Below are positions 1 through 9,360 of a stretch of 64,000 nt of DNA, one piece after another. The DNA is from Flavobacterium sp. SUN052 (GTDB lineage: Bacteria > Bacteroidota > Bacteroidia > Flavobacteriales > Flavobacteriaceae). The stretch spans positions 1 to 64,000 of the forward strand of contig NZ_JAPQNS010000012.1 in NCBI RefSeq assembly GCF_028867935.1, read 5' to 3'. The notes beneath the pieces are model-generated. The model was not told the DNA's origin, ran no database searches, and saw only the letters and a program-made list of their open reading frames with translations. The translations under genes were made by a program, and so were the position numbers. Within the stretch, counting starts at the first letter, position 1. Every line of letters starts with the position of its first letter.

Positions 1-39
1 AACCCACGTCTCAATCATACCTTTGTCCATGATCCCCAT
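1..39 (-). CDS. possible 5' end of a gene running off the left edge
   Basis: Reading leftward on the minus strand there is an open frame from an ATG at 39 (further in-frame ATGs at 30 and 18) to the window edge. Only 13 codons are visible, with no ribosome-binding site or clear promoter. The frame lies downstream of metH and the terminator at 117-150 in the same direction, so it would be an independent transcription unit. The product cannot be recognised, and this may be chance. Confidence 0.25.
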   Translation of the reverse strand, partial: MGIMDKGMIETWV

Positions 40-116
40 TACTGTGTTTATTTAAAGTTCGCACTTCAAAATTCACACGGTTTTGGGGATTTTCCCTAAA
101 GTCTAAACAGCTTCAT

Positions 117-150
117 AAAAAAGACGGCCGCTGACAAGGCCGTCTTTTTT
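117..150. terminator. bidirectional rho-independent terminator after metH
   Basis: A perfect 13-bp inverted repeat: A6 followed by GACGGCC at 117-129 pairs with GGCCGTC plus T6 at 138-150, with an 8-nt loop. The U-tract is present in both directions. It lies 6 nt past the metH stop codon and would end metH transcripts on the minus strand. Confidence 0.9.
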
Positions 151-156
151 ATTTGA

Positions 157-3100
157 TCAATAAGCCAGTACCGGCGCCAGCCAGCGTTCTACATCTTCAA
201 TAGGCATATCCTTCCGGTGTGCGTAATCGATTACCTGATCCCGGCCAATTTTACCAACCGCGAAGTACTTCGATTCGGGGTGGCTGAAATAGAAACCACT
301 CACCGACGAAGCTGGATACATGGCAAAACTCTCGGTAAGCGTAATATCGATTTGGCCCGCGTCAAGCAGATCAAACAGGGTAGCTTTTTCGGTATGGTCG
401 GGGCAGGCCGGGTAACCGGGTGCCGGTCGAATTCCCTGGTATTTTTCTTTTATCAGCTCTTCGTTCGTCAGATTTTCATTGGTGGCATACGGCCAGAACT
501 CCGTGCGAACGCGGTGGTGCATCAGTTCAGCGAACGCTTCGGCAAGGCGGTCGGCGAGGGCTTTGACCATGATGCTGTTATAGTCATCGTGATCACGCTC
601 GTATTTCTCAATCAGAGCTTCGATGCCAATACCGGCCGTTACGGCAAAGGCACCAATATAGTCTTCACGACCACTGTCCAAGGGCGCTACAAAGTCGGCT
701 AAGCTAAAATTGGGCAAGCCGGGAGCTTTCTGATTCTGCTGACGAAGGAAATGCAATACGGCTTTGGTATCGTAAATTAAGGCTCCCGCATCGCTTACGG
801 CTAGCGCAGACTTACCGTCCGTTGGGCGACTTATCTTATATTCGATGTGCGCGTGGCTACCATGTCGCTCGCAGGGAATGTTGCGGGTTTCTGTTTCAAA
901 CTCGTGGAGCAACACATCGTCTTCGGTTGCGTTGGCAGGATAAAAACCGACTACAGCTTTAGCGCCAAGCAGTTTCCCATCGATAATCTCGGTCAACAAC
1001 CGCTGAGCATCGTCATATAGTTTGCGGGCTTCACTGCCCACAATAGCATCATCGAAAATCGCCGGGTACTTACCGTGAAGCTGCCAGGTCTGGAAAAACG
1101 GCGTCCAGTCGATGTATTTAGCGATCTCAGCCAGTGAGTAGTCGTGGAAATATTGATTACCCAAAAAGGTGGGTTTTGTCGGCTCAAAGTCCTTCCAATC
1201 GATAGCTACAGCGTTGGCGCGCGCTTTCTCGATACCAAGCAGGTTTTTCTCCTTTTGCCGTTTGGCATGGTCGTCGCGAAGTTTGACGTACTCGGCCTTT
1301 ATTTCGCTAAAGATAGCATCGCGGGTGGCTTCCGTTTCGCTCACTAGACGCCCAGCTACGGGAACGCTGCGGCTGGCATCGAGCACGTGAATAACCGGCC
1401 CCGAATAATGCGGGTCGATTTTTACGGCAGTGTGAATGCGCGAGGTTGTAGCCCCACCAATCAGCAACGGCATGGTGAACCCCTGCCGCTCCATTTCTTT
1501 GGCCACGCCCACCATTTCGTCCAGCGATGGTGTGATCAGGCCACTTAAGCCAATAATATCTACGTTGTGGCGTTTCGCTTCGGCCAGAATCTTGTCCGTC
1601 GAAACCATTACCCCGAGGTCGATAATTTCGTAGTTATTACAGCCCAATACCACGCCAACAATGTTCTTTCCAATGTCGTGAACATCGCCTTTGACAGTAG
1701 CCAGCAGGATTTTCCCGGCAGTCTGAGCAACCCCATCGCCTTTTTCGGCTTCAATAAAGGGCGTAAGGTAGGCCACGGCTTTCTTCATTACCCGCGCCGA
1801 TTTCACAACCTGCGGCAGGAACATTTTGCCCTCACCGAACAAATCACCCACTACGCTCATACCATCCATCAACGGCCCTTCAATCACATGCAAAGGCCGC
1901 TCGAAACCCTGCCGGGCTTCTTCAACGTCTTCGTCAATGAACTCAGTAATACCTTTGATCAACGCATGTTTAAGGCGTTCAGCTACGGATTGATTCCGCC
2001 AGGCATCGTCCTTAACAATTTCTTTGCCCTTCGATTTCACCGTTTCGGCAAACGTCACCAGGCGCTCGGTAGCATCGTCGCGCCGGTTCAGGAGCACGTC
2101 TTCAACGAGTTCAAGCATGTCTTTGGGAATGTCATCGTAAATCGCCAACTGACCGGCGTTTACGATGCCCATATCCATACCCGCCTTGATGGCGTGGTAC
2201 AGAAAAGCCGAGTGCATAGCCTCACGCACGGGCTCATTTCCCCGGAACGAGAACGAAATATTTGAAACCCCACCCGACACTTTGGCCAAAGGCAGGTTCT
2301 CTTTTATCCAGCGAGTGGCGTTGATAAAGTCTACTGCATAGTTGTTATGCTCTTCGATACCGGTGGCCACAGTCAAGATGTTCGGATCGAAAATAATGTC
2401 CTGGGGGGCAAAACCAACCTTATCCACCAAAATCCGGTAGGCTCGTTCGCAGATCTCGATACGTCGTTGGTACGAGTCGGCCTGTCCATCTTCATCGAAC
2501 GCCATCACCACGGTAGCAGCCCCGTAGCGTCGCACCAGTTGCGCCCGCTCAATGAACGCTTCTTCGCCTTCTTTGAGTGAGATAGAGTTTACAATGGCTT
2601 TACCCTGTACACATTTCAGGCCCGCTTCGATCACTTCCCACTTCGAGGAGTCGATCATGAGTGGCACGCGGGCAATGTCGGGTTCCGACGCAATCAGATT
2701 CACGAATGTAGTCATGGCCTCCACTGAGTCCAGCATGCCTTCATCCATGTTCACATCCACGATCTGCGCACCGTTTTCCACTTGTTGGCGGGCAACAGCC
2801 AAAGCCGCTTCAAAATCCCCAGCTTTAATGAGTCGGGCAAACGCCTTGGAACCTGTTACGTTGGTCCGCTCGCCAACATTTACAAAGTTGGTTAGCTCGG
2901 TAATTTTCAATGGCTCCAAGCCGCTCAACTTCTGGTATGGCTCCGCCCTAGGCAACTGCCGTGGCTGATAGCGGCTGGCAGCTTCGGCAATGGCCTGAAT
3001 ATGGTCGGGGGTAGAACCACAGCAACCACCTACAATATTGATGTATCCTTCTTTAATAAAACTCTCGATGGTTGCAGCCATTTGAGAAGGCGTTTCGTCG

Positions 3101-3927
3101 TATTCGCCAAACTCATTGGGCAAGCCTGCATTAGGATAAGCCGACACGAAAAATGGCGCTTCATTCGCCAGAGTCCGCACGTACGGCCGCATCAGGTCAG
3201 CGCCCAATGCACAGTTCAGGCCCACGCTTAATAAGGGAAGGTGCGACACCGAATACAAAAACGCTTCGGTAGTTTGTCCCGATAAGGTCCGACCGCTGGC
3301 ATCGGTAATGGTGCCGGACACCATGATGGGTAGGTTCGCGCCGTATTTATCAATAGCAAACAGAGCCGCTTTGGCATTCAGCGTATCGAAAATGGTCTCA
3401 ACCAGCAGCAGGTCAGCGCCACCATCGACAAGACCACGTACTTGCTCGTAATAAGCATCCACAAGCTCATCGAACGAAACAGCCCGGTAGCCGGGGTTAT
3501 TTACATCGGGAGACAGACTGGCCGTCCGGTTTGTTGGTCCCATTGCTCCAGCCACAAAACGGGGCTTGTTGGGGGTTTGGCGCATCATTTCGGTAGCTGC
3601 CTCCTTGGCAATCCGGGCCGATTCGTAGTTCAGTTCATACACCAAGTCCTCCATATGGTAGTCGGCCATCGCGATTGATGTGCCACTGAAGGTGTTGGTT
3701 TCGATAATATCCGAACCCGCTTCGAGGTACTGTTTGTGGATTTCCTTGATAATGTCGGGCCGGGTCAGCGACAGCAAGTCGTTATTACCCTTTACATCGT
3801 GTGGAAAATTGGCAAAACGCTCCCCCCGATAATCGGCATCGGTGAGGTTATAGCGCTGAATCATGGTTCCCATAGCACCGTCGAGAACCAGGATACGTTC
3901 GTGCAGGAGGTCAGTAATCGTTTTCAA
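157..3927 (-). CDS. metH: cobalamin-dependent methionine synthase
   Basis: Transfers a methyl group from methyltetrahydrofolate through cobalamin to homocysteine, making methionine in the cytoplasm. All four MetH modules are present in order: homocysteine-binding barrel with zinc cysteines in GLNCALGAD and [10 protein letters not shown] (first ~320 residues); pterin-binding domain with [14 protein letters not shown] and [10 protein letters not shown]; cobalamin cap and binding domain with [10 protein letters not shown] (the DxHxxG histidine ligates cobalt); and a reactivation domain with the [13 protein letters not shown]-adenosylmethionine motif. The ~1256-residue length is normal. No ATG is available. 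Two TTG codons exist (3936 and 3927); 3927 is preferred because it gives [17 protein letters not shown], matching the family's usual N-terminus. No cobalamin riboswitch was recognised upstream. Confidence 0.96.
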   Translation of the reverse strand: MKTITDLLHERILVLDGAMGTMIQRYNLTDADYRGERFANFPHDVKGNNDLLSLTRPDIIKEIHKQYLEAGSDIIETNTFSGTSIAMADYHMEDLVYELNYESARIAKEAATEMMRQTPNKPRFVAGAMGPTNRTASLSPDVNNPGYRAVSFDELVDAYYEQVRGLVDGGADLLLVETIFDTLNAKAALFAIDKYGANLPIMVSGTITDASGRTLSGQTTEAFLYSVSHLPLLSVGLNCALGADLMRPYVRTLANEAPFFVSAYPNAGLPNEFGEYDETPSQMAATIESFIKEGYINIVGGCCGSTPDHIQAIAEAASRYQPRQLPRAEPYQKLSGLEPLKITELTNFVNVGERTNVTGSKAFARLIKAGDFEAALAVARQQVENGAQIVDVNMDEGMLDSVEAMTTFVNLIASEPDIARVPLMIDSSKWEVIEAGLKCVQGKAIVNSISLKEGEEAFIERAQLVRRYGAATVVMAFDEDGQADSYQRRIEICERAYRILVDKVGFAPQDIIFDPNILTVATGIEEHNNYAVDFINATRWIKENLPLAKVSGGVSNISFSFRGNEPVREAMHSAFLYHAIKAGMDMGIVNAGQLAIYDDIPKDMLELVEDVLLNRRDDATERLVTFAETVKSKGKEIVKDDAWRNQSVAERLKHALIKGITEFIDEDVEEARQGFERPLHVIEGPLMDGMSVVGDLFGEGKMFLPQVVKSARVMKKAVAYLTPFIEAEKGDGVAQTAGKILLATVKGDVHDIGKNIVGVVLGCNNYEIIDLGVMVSTDKILAEAKRHNVDIIGLSGLITPSLDEMVGVAKEMERQGFTMPLLIGGATTSRIHTAVKIDPHYSGPVIHVLDASRSVPVAGRLVSETEATRDAIFSEIKAEYVKLRDDHAKRQKEKNLLGIEKARANAVAIDWKDFEPTKPTFLGNQYFHDYSLAEIAKYIDWTPFFQTWQLHGKYPAIFDDAIVGSEARKLYDDAQRLLTEIIDGKLLGAKAVVGFYPANATEDDVLLHEFETETRNIPCERHGSHAHIEYKISRPTDGKSALAVSDAGALIYDTKAVLHFLRQQNQKAPGLPNFSLADFVAPLDSGREDYIGAFAVTAGIGIEALIEKYERDHDDYNSIMVKALADRLAEAFAELMHHRVRTEFWPYATNENLTNEELIKEKYQGIRPAPGYPACPDHTEKATLFDLLDAGQIDITLTESFAMYPASSVSGFYFSHPESKYFAVGKIGRDQVIDYAHRKDMPIEDVERWLAPVLAY

Positions 3928-4178
3928 ACAATACAATTAGTTATAGCCCCAGATATAATCTAGCAATCGCCAGACTTGGAATAATGCAAAATTTACGATT
4001 TGGCTTATCAGCGGGGCAAAGGCAGGAAACTCGCTGACTTATCTGTCCCCGCCGTTAGCAGGGTGGAATGTGGCACCGTCGAGCGGTTGCCAAGGCATCG
4101 TAGGGTCCAGTCCCTCCACCTTTCGCGATAAGCACAGGTCAAAGATACTCACCGGACTGGTAGAAGCCAAAAAAGCCT

Positions 4179-4186
4179 TACTTTTG
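4179..4186 (+). promoter_or_regulatory. -7 promoter box (TACTTTTG) for ppx/gppA
   Basis: A perfect match to the Bacteroidetes -7 consensus TAnnTTTG, ending only 5 nt before the ATG at 4192. The transcript would begin at or within a few bases of the start codon. No clear TTG -33 element is at the ideal distance. Confidence 0.6.
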
Positions 4187-4191
4187 GCGCC

Positions 4192-5079
4192 ATGAAAATC
4201 GCTGCCATCGACATCGGTTCCAACGCGGCCCGGCTCCAAATTTCAACCGTTCTGAATAACGACGGTATTGTCAGTTTCAAGAAGGTAGAATATGTCCGAT
4301 TTCCGCTCCGGCTGGGTCATGACGTGTTTTCCTTTGGTGCTCTAACACCCGAAAGCGAAGAGCGGACAGTGAAGTTGATGCAGGTTTATCGGTTGCTGAT
4401 GGAGCTACACGAGGTTGACCATTACATGGCTTGCGCTACGTCGGCCATGCGCGAATCGAGCAACGGACGCGAGGTAGTAGAGCGCATTCAACGAGATACC
4501 GGCATACTTGTTCACATTATTGATGGTCAAAAAGAGGCTCAGTTAATCAATAATGTAGTTGTTTTAGCGCTCGACAATCGGCAGACAATCCACATCGATG
4601 TGGGTGGGGGCAGTACCGAATTAAACTTGTACGTTAATCGTCAAAAAGTAAATTCCCGCTCGTTTAAAATTGGATCGGTGCGCTTGCTGGAAGGGAAAGA
4701 AACAAAAGGAGCCTGGGGTAAAATGGAAGAATGGATCGACCAGAACATTGATCGGTCAAAACCCGTAGTGGCCGTTGGAACGGGGGGAAACATCAGCAAA
4801 ATATTCAACCTCGTTTCTAAAACATCCGATACCGTTACGACACTGTCTGAGATCAAGCGGATGAAAGATTACATTGCTGGGTTCAGTTTCGAAGATCGCC
4901 AGAACAAACTCCGTCTGAATGCAGACCGAGCCGACGTGATTGTACCGGCCGCCGAGATTTATATTTCGGTGATGACCTGGGCCAGGGCAAATGAAATTGT
5001 TGTGCCTGATCTGGGCCTGAAAGATGGCATTTTACAGTTAGTATACGAGCAACTGAGCAGGCACAAAAAACCCCGATGA
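4192..5079 (+). CDS. Ppx/GppA-family phosphatase (short form)
   Basis: An actin/hexokinase-fold phosphatase of the exopolyphosphatase/guanosine pentaphosphatase family, acting on polyphosphate or (p)ppGpp-type nucleotides in the cytoplasm. Visible motifs are AAIDIGSNAARLQI at the N-terminus (phosphate-1 loop), ATSAMRESSNG, HIDVGGGSTEL (phosphate-2) and VAVGTGGNISKI. At 295 residues it contains only the two catalytic lobes and lacks the C-terminal HD-like region of long Ppx/GppA proteins, so the substrate cannot be decided. Its TGA stop forms part of the terminator stem at 5072-5094. No ppk neighbour is in view. Confidence 0.88.
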   Translation: MKIAAIDIGSNAARLQISTVLNNDGIVSFKKVEYVRFPLRLGHDVFSFGALTPESEERTVKLMQVYRLLMELHEVDHYMACATSAMRESSNGREVVERIQRDTGILVHIIDGQKEAQLINNVVVLALDNRQTIHIDVGGGSTELNLYVNRQKVNSRSFKIGSVRLLEGKETKGAWGKMEEWIDQNIDRSKPVVAVGTGGNISKIFNLVSKTSDTVTTLSEIKRMKDYIAGFSFEDRQNKLRLNADRADVIVPAAEIYISVMTWARANEIVVPDLGLKDGILQLVYEQLSRHKKPR

Positions 5080-5094
5080 AATGACATCATCGGG
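5072..5094 (+). terminator. terminator overlapping the ppx stop codon
   Basis: A perfect 8-bp stem: CCCGATGA (5072-5079, including the stop TGA) pairs with TCATCGGG (5087-5094). It is preceded by A6 and followed by ATTTCTCTT, a weak U-rich tail. Confidence 0.65.
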
Positions 5095-5317
5095 ATTTCT
5101 CTTCGACATATTCTCTCTAAATATGTTGCTTGCTGGCGTTATTAAACCAAAATGTCTTGCAGGGCGACAATTAAGACTACACTTTTCGCACATAGTCACA
5201 AACAGGTTCATCTTTTAATTTGTTCGCCAGTAAGCGATCTTTAGCGAGAAAGCTACGCAACCTTGTTACCTCGAATACCGTCTCCACGACTAAAGGGTAG
5301 TATTTGCGTAATAACCT

Positions 5318-6280
5318 ATGGAGCGTATTGCCGAAGCCTGGAGTACCGACAGAGTCATTTTAGTTGGTGACACTAATCAGCCACCTTTCCAAAACGGTTT
5401 TTTCTTCAATAATCCAGAGCACCTCAACCAGCAAACTGACGGTGCTATCCATAGGCTAGCCTTACAAAACGCTACTACCGGCAATGCCGATGTCCGCTGC
5501 GCCTTTATGGTTCAGGGAGAAGTGGCTACCAGCCCCTTGGCCGCGCCCTTTGGCTCCATTGAATTTACAGAGAGTGTTTCGCCCTATGCGCTGGGCGAGT
5601 TCGTAGATGCCCTTGTCGAAAAGGCTCGTCTTAGCCGCTGCCAGCGCCTTCGGTTAGTCAACTACCCACATTGTTACGCTCCCCGGCACATACACCGATT
5701 GATTTATACTCTGGCTGATCGGGGATTCAACATCATTAATAATACACCAACGTTTTACCTGCCCGTTAGCAGCCATTCGCTCCCCGAACGGATGCACGCT
5801 CAGGAACGGCAACGGCTTCGTAAAAGCCAGCGAGCGGGATTAGTAGCTTCTCACTGGGCTGATCCGTCGATACCGGTCGTACTTGATTTTATTCAGAACA
5901 GTCGCCTGCAATTGGGGTATTCCTTAACTATTTCGATGGATTACCTAAATCGATTACTGCATCAGTTTCCAGAACAGTTCCCAGTTTTTGTAGTGCGAGA
6001 CGGTCAGAACCTGGCGGCTTTGTGCGTGTGTGTTCAGGTTCGGCACGATATTCTATACAGTTTTCTGCCTGCCAGTAACGCTGACTACCAAGAATTTAGC
6101 CCTATGGTTATGTTGATCGACCATCTTTACCAGTACAGTCAGCACGAAGGCATTACAATTCTCGACCTGGGTTCGTCTCTCGACGCCAATCATCAGCTAA
6201 AACCTAGTCTCGCTCGCTTCAAGCAGAATATGGGAGCCATCCCCTCCCCCAAACTAACGTTTGAAATTGAGTTGGAATAG
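5318..6280 (+). CDS. GNAT/FemAB-like acyltransferase-fold protein
   Basis: A 320-residue soluble protein without signal peptide. The C-terminal half (from about residue 150) resembles the FemAB/BioF2-like branch of the GNAT fold: a basic segment rich in ERQRLRKSQRAG, a central QLGYSLT region, then FVVRDGQNLAALCV, followed by the strand/helix block that ends in ILDLGSSLDANHQ. The N-terminal half is less clear. The acyl donor and acceptor are unknown. It lies upstream of a DUF115 protein and PseB/PseC, so it may acylate a surface sugar (a PseH-like step), but that is inference from position. The stop codon TAG lies inside the left arm of the inverted repeat at 6276-6356. Confidence 0.65.
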   Translation: MERIAEAWSTDRVILVGDTNQPPFQNGFFFNNPEHLNQQTDGAIHRLALQNATTGNADVRCAFMVQGEVATSPLAAPFGSIEFTESVSPYALGEFVDALVEKARLSRCQRLRLVNYPHCYAPRHIHRLIYTLADRGFNIINNTPTFYLPVSSHSLPERMHAQERQRLRKSQRAGLVASHWADPSIPVVLDFIQNSRLQLGYSLTISMDYLNRLLHQFPEQFPVFVVRDGQNLAALCVCVQVRHDILYSFLPASNADYQEFSPMVMLIDHLYQYSQHEGITILDLGSSLDANHQLKPSLARFKQNMGAIPSPKLTFEIELE

Positions 6281-6356
6281 GAACGCGGATTAAACGGGTT
6301 TAGCGGATTTTCGTTTTTAATGATCCGTGTAAATCCGTTTAATCCGCGTTCCTATT
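6276..6356. repeat. intergenic long inverted repeat, ACGCGGAT family
   Basis: Arms 6276-6297 and 6335-6356 are perfect 22-bp inverse complements built on GGAACGCGGATTAAACGG, separated by 37 nt that contain degenerate copies of the same units (TTAGCGGATTTT, GATCCGTGTAAAT). The left arm includes the stop codon of the upstream gene. The same unit family recurs at 19766-19862. No T-tract follows, so it is not a typical terminator, although the RNA would fold. Confidence 0.85.
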
Positions 6357-6358
6357 CT

Positions 6359-6378
6359 TAATTTTGCGCAAGCAAAAT
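6359..6378 (+). promoter_or_regulatory. -7 box (TAATTTTG) and small palindrome before the DUF115 gene
   Basis: TAATTTTG at 6359-6366 matches TAnnTTTG exactly and starts 3 nt after the inverted repeat. It overlaps a short inverted repeat, ATTTTGC-GCAA-GCAAAAT (6361-6378). A transcript from here would have a leader of about 15 nt before the ATG at 6387. Confidence 0.55.
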
Positions 6379-6386
6379 CCCTCTGA

Positions 6387-7274
6387 ATGATTGAACAAGT
6401 TTATAAATCAGGCACTCAGTTTCTGAACAACCTGATTGAATCCATCCTGACCCTGCTTCGGGTACTTCTCCAATCGAGGTGGCCTGTCCCCCTGCCAACC
6501 CGTCGGCAGGCCGTTTGCTCCGTGTTGGGCAATGGCCCCTCACTGGGTGATACGCTCCAGAACCACATTACCTTTCTGCAACAGACAGAATTAGTATGCG
6601 TAAATAATTTTGCTCACTCGCCCTATTTTGCCCAGCTCAGACCGCAGAACTACGTTATTGTTGACCCTAACTACTTTGTTTTTACGGAGCAGTCGACCGA
6701 CCGGCCAGACATTCGGCAAACGATTGACACCTTCCGAACTGTGGTCAATTGGCCAATGATGTTGTATGTTCCCCGGTTTGCCCGAGATTCGTATGTGATC
6801 AGGACTATCCAGGCCGGGAACCCCAATATTCAGGTGGTGTTTATCAATTATTCGGTGGCTCGGGGATTTCGGTGGTTGCGGCATTGGCTGTACCGTTCGG
6901 GCTGGGGCATGATGCAGTCGCAAACTGTGATTGTTGCGGCTCTATTTCTGATGATTAATCGCCGGTTCGATGCTATTTATCTGTTCGGGGCCGATCAATC
7001 GTGGCATGAGCAGATTCGGCTCGACGAGCGTAACCAGGTACTGATGCAACAGTTGCATTTTTATGAACAGGCCAAAGATGTAGCGTATCAGCCTATTTAT
7101 TCCGATAAACACCGGACCAAAACCGACTCAATGGCGGCTCAGTTTCTGTCGCTTCATAAGGCATTCCGGGGTTACGAAGTACTCCGGGAGTACGCCGATT
7201 CGGTGGGAGTCCGTATTTTTAACGCCAGCAGCAAGAGCTATATCGACGCGCTCGAACGCATTAAACTTAACTAG
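6387..7274 (+). CDS. DUF115 / MptE-like (Maf-type) protein
   Basis: A 295-residue protein with the nucleotide-sugar-binding-like signature VLGNGPSLGD near residue 47 and a later LFGADQSWHEQ block, typical of the DUF115/6-hydroxymethylpterin-diphosphokinase-MptE-like fold. In flagellated bacteria this fold occurs in Maf proteins that transfer pseudaminic or legionaminic acid to protein. The adjacent pseB and pseC genes make a sugar-transfer role attractive, but no flagellar genes are seen, so the acceptor is unknown. Residues 12-30 are hydrophobic and may associate with the membrane. It probably starts the operon that continues into pseB. Confidence 0.68.
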   Translation: MIEQVYKSGTQFLNNLIESILTLLRVLLQSRWPVPLPTRRQAVCSVLGNGPSLGDTLQNHITFLQQTELVCVNNFAHSPYFAQLRPQNYVIVDPNYFVFTEQSTDRPDIRQTIDTFRTVVNWPMMLYVPRFARDSYVIRTIQAGNPNIQVVFINYSVARGFRWLRHWLYRSGWGMMQSQTVIVAALFLMINRRFDAIYLFGADQSWHEQIRLDERNQVLMQQLHFYEQAKDVAYQPIYSDKHRTKTDSMAAQFLSLHKAFRGYEVLREYADSVGVRIFNASSKSYIDALERIKLN

Positions 7275-7365
7275 TCATTGATTGTCATTAATAGTCATTA
7301 CTAGTCACTCTTCGTTTTCTGCAATGAATGACAATCAATGACTACAAGTGACCAATAATGACCCC
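7273..7365. repeat. intergenic inverted repeat, GTCATT family
   Basis: AGTCATTGATTGTCATT at 7273-7289 is perfectly inverted at 7327-7343 (17 bp). Further GTCATT units follow the left arm and AATGACC units follow the right arm. It fills the whole gap between the DUF115 gene and pseB. The same unit family recurs at 48166-48275. A GTG inside it (7348) would extend pseB by 8 residues; the ATG at 7372 is preferred. Confidence 0.8.
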
Positions 7366-7371
7366 AAAATT

Positions 7372-8388
7372 ATGCTTGATTTAAACGGAAAGTCCATTCT
7401 GATAACCGGTGGTACGGGTTCCTTCGGCAAAAAATTCGTAGAGATGGTCTATGACCGCTTCCCCCAGGTGAAGCGCGTGGTGATCTACTCCCGCGACGAA
7501 CTAAAGCAGTTCGAAATGAGCCAGTATTACCCCCAGTCGATGTATAAGTCGATTCGGTTTTTCATCGGCGATGTGCGGGATGGCGAACGACTGAAACGCG
7601 CCTGTGAAAACATCGACATTATTATTCATGCTGCCGCGCTGAAACAGGTTCCAGCGGCTGAGTACAACCCAATGGAGTGCATCAAAACCAATGTGTTTGG
7701 GGCCGAAAACGTGATCAATGCAGCTTTAGACTGTGGTGTAAAGCGCGTTGTTGCCCTCTCAACCGACAAAGCTGCTGCTCCTATCAACCTCTACGGCGCT
7801 ACCAAACTTTGTTCCGACAAGTTGTTTGTAGCCGCTAACAACATGAAAGGCCTGCGTGATCTGCGGTTCTCGGTGGTACGCTATGGCAATGTAATTGGCT
7901 CACGCGGGTCTGTAGTACCGTTTTTCCTCGAAAAGCGGAAAGATGGCGTGTTGCCCATTACCCATGCCGACATGACGCGGTTCAACATTTCGCTCGAAGA
8001 CGGTGTCGAAATGGTTTTTCACGCGCTCGAACACGCCTGGGGTGGCGAAATTTTCGTCCCTAAAATCCCTTCATACCGCATCACCGACGTGGCCGAAGCG
8101 ATTGGCCCCGATTGCGAGCAAAAGTTGGTAGGCATCCGGCCAGGGGAGAAACTCCACGAGGAAATGATTACCGAAACGGACTCGTTGAATACAGTTGAAA
8201 CCGAACGCTATTACGTGATTACGCCCTCAACGCCAACCTGGGATGTCGACGATTACCTGAAGGCTTTCAACGGCAAACGCGCCGAAATCGGCTTTAAATA
8301 CAACTCGGGCACCAATACCGAATGGCTCACAGTGGAGCAACTGCGTGATCAGATTCGGGAACACGTAGACCCTGATTTTGAGGTGTAG
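7372..8388 (+). CDS. pseB: UDP-N-acetylglucosamine 4,6-dehydratase (inverting)
   Basis: Catalyses the first step of CMP-pseudaminic acid synthesis, forming a UDP-4-keto-6-deoxy-AltNAc intermediate in the cytoplasm. It is a short-chain dehydrogenase-fold protein with ITGGTGSFGKKF at residues 11-22 (NAD(P) loop), AALKQVPAAEYNP, and LSTDKAAAPINLYGATK carrying the YxxxK pair, all as in PseB. The start is set at ATG 7372 because it gives MLDLNGKSILITGG, and an upstream GTG lies inside repeat sequence. Length ~338 residues. It is separated from pseC by an Rpn-type nuclease gene that begins 9 nt after its stop. Confidence 0.93.
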   Translation: MLDLNGKSILITGGTGSFGKKFVEMVYDRFPQVKRVVIYSRDELKQFEMSQYYPQSMYKSIRFFIGDVRDGERLKRACENIDIIIHAAALKQVPAAEYNPMECIKTNVFGAENVINAALDCGVKRVVALSTDKAAAPINLYGATKLCSDKLFVAANNMKGLRDLRFSVVRYGNVIGSRGSVVPFFLEKRKDGVLPITHADMTRFNISLEDGVEMVFHALEHAWGGEIFVPKIPSYRITDVAEAIGPDCEQKLVGIRPGEKLHEEMITETDSLNTVETERYYVITPSTPTWDVDDYLKAFNGKRAEIGFKYNSGTNTEWLTVEQLRDQIREHVDPDFEV

Positions 8389-8397
8389 CGTAAGCGT

Positions 8398-9336
8398 ATG
8401 GCACTCGATCAACCCCACGACAAGTTCTTCAAAGAGACGTTTTCAAGACCTGAGATTCTAACCGATTTCGCACAGGCTTTTCTACCTGAAACGCTGCTCG
8501 AACGTATTGATTTCACAACTATTCAACGGGAGAACGAAACATACCTGGACGAAGAACTGAGCGAGTATTATGTCGATTTACTCTTTTCGGTCCAATACGG
8601 TTCCGACCGGATTCAGTTAGTGCTTTTGTTTGAACACAAGAGCTATGTGGAGGAATACCCGCATTTTCAACTCAATCAGTATCTGCTTAATTACTGGAAC
8701 CGCCAGGCAAAAGCCAGAAAAGCACTAACGCCGATTATTCCTGTTGTGGTTTATCATGGCGAACGAACCTGGACGAAGCAGCAAGTGGCCGACTATTTTG
8801 AAACGGCCGATTCCTTGTTGACTCCTTACATTCCCTCGTTTGATTATGTGCTGATTAATCTGAAAACTGCAACTGAAGAATCACTGTCTCGACTACGTAC
8901 CGACTATGCTCGACTGACGGCTCTGCTGTTGCAAAACAGTCGACATCAGCAACGACTTTTGCGGGTTTTCGACGACTTTGCCCAGCTCTTTGAACGACTT
9001 GCTCAAGATACTGCTGGTAGAGGTTTTATTGAGGCTTCGTTTCTATATGTGTATTGGACCACTGACTTGACAAAGCAGCAGGTCGTCGCTATCTTTCATA
9101 AAATTTCGCGCCAGACCGGCGAGGCCGCTATGACAACCGCAGAACGTTTAATAAACGAAGGAATTGAGAAGGGTATCGAGAAAGGAATTGAGAAAGGAAT
9201 CGCGCAGGCGAACGAACGTCACGTTAGAAGCCTTTTGAAACTAGGCATGGACGCTCCTACTATTTCTGCCGCTCTTGAACTGCCTTTGTCGACTGTTAAA
9301 AACATTATTAGTCAGACTCCATCGAGTTTGGAATAG
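8398..9336 (+). CDS. Rpn-family PD-(D/E)XK nuclease (transposase_31-like)
   Basis: Resembles RpnA-type recombination-promoting nucleases, which cut DNA and stimulate RecA-independent recombination. Features seen: MALDQPHDKFFKETFS N-terminus, catalytic-type YYVDLLF (D60) and FEHKSY (E79, K81), and a C-terminal linker with tandem IEKG repeats encoded by in-frame 12-nt units near 9160-9200, followed by a small helix-turn-helix-like tail (LGMDAPTISAALELPLSTV). It sits between pseB and pseC with short spacers (9 and 24 nt), so it is probably co-transcribed. Its presence in a sugar operon looks like a later insertion. Confidence 0.85.
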   Translation: MALDQPHDKFFKETFSRPEILTDFAQAFLPETLLERIDFTTIQRENETYLDEELSEYYVDLLFSVQYGSDRIQLVLLFEHKSYVEEYPHFQLNQYLLNYWNRQAKARKALTPIIPVVVYHGERTWTKQQVADYFETADSLLTPYIPSFDYVLINLKTATEESLSRLRTDYARLTALLLQNSRHQQRLLRVFDDFAQLFERLAQDTAGRGFIEASFLYVYWTTDLTKQQVVAIFHKISRQTGEAAMTTAERLINEGIEKGIEKGIEKGIAQANERHVRSLLKLGMDAPTISAALELPLSTVKNIISQTPSSLE

Positions 9337-9360
9337 TGTGAGCAACGGTCCGTTATAACC

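Noticed and set aside
217..3963. Several plus-strand frames of 60-232 codons opposite metH
   Set aside because: They lie entirely antisense to the long conserved metH gene and show no conserved motifs; they are reading-frame shadows of its codon use.
3937..4191. Cobalamin riboswitch upstream of metH
   Set aside because: No recognisable B12-box consensus or conserved stem was seen in this 255-nt gap.
4039..4239. Minus-strand 66-codon frame upstream of ppx
   Set aside because: It overlaps the ppx start and promoter box in antisense and has no motif or ribosome-binding site.
5177..5287. A 37-codon minus-strand frame between ppx and the GNAT-like gene (GTG start, ending KLKDEPVCDYVRKV)
   Set aside because: The composition looks protein-like and might be a 3' remnant of a lost gene, but it is short, has no ATG, no family match that I recognise, and no promoter. 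It cannot be supported.
8398..9336. Rpn-type gene as part of an insertion sequence
   Set aside because: No terminal inverted repeats or target-site duplications were found at its ends, and there is no separate transposase. It is called as a free-standing nuclease gene.
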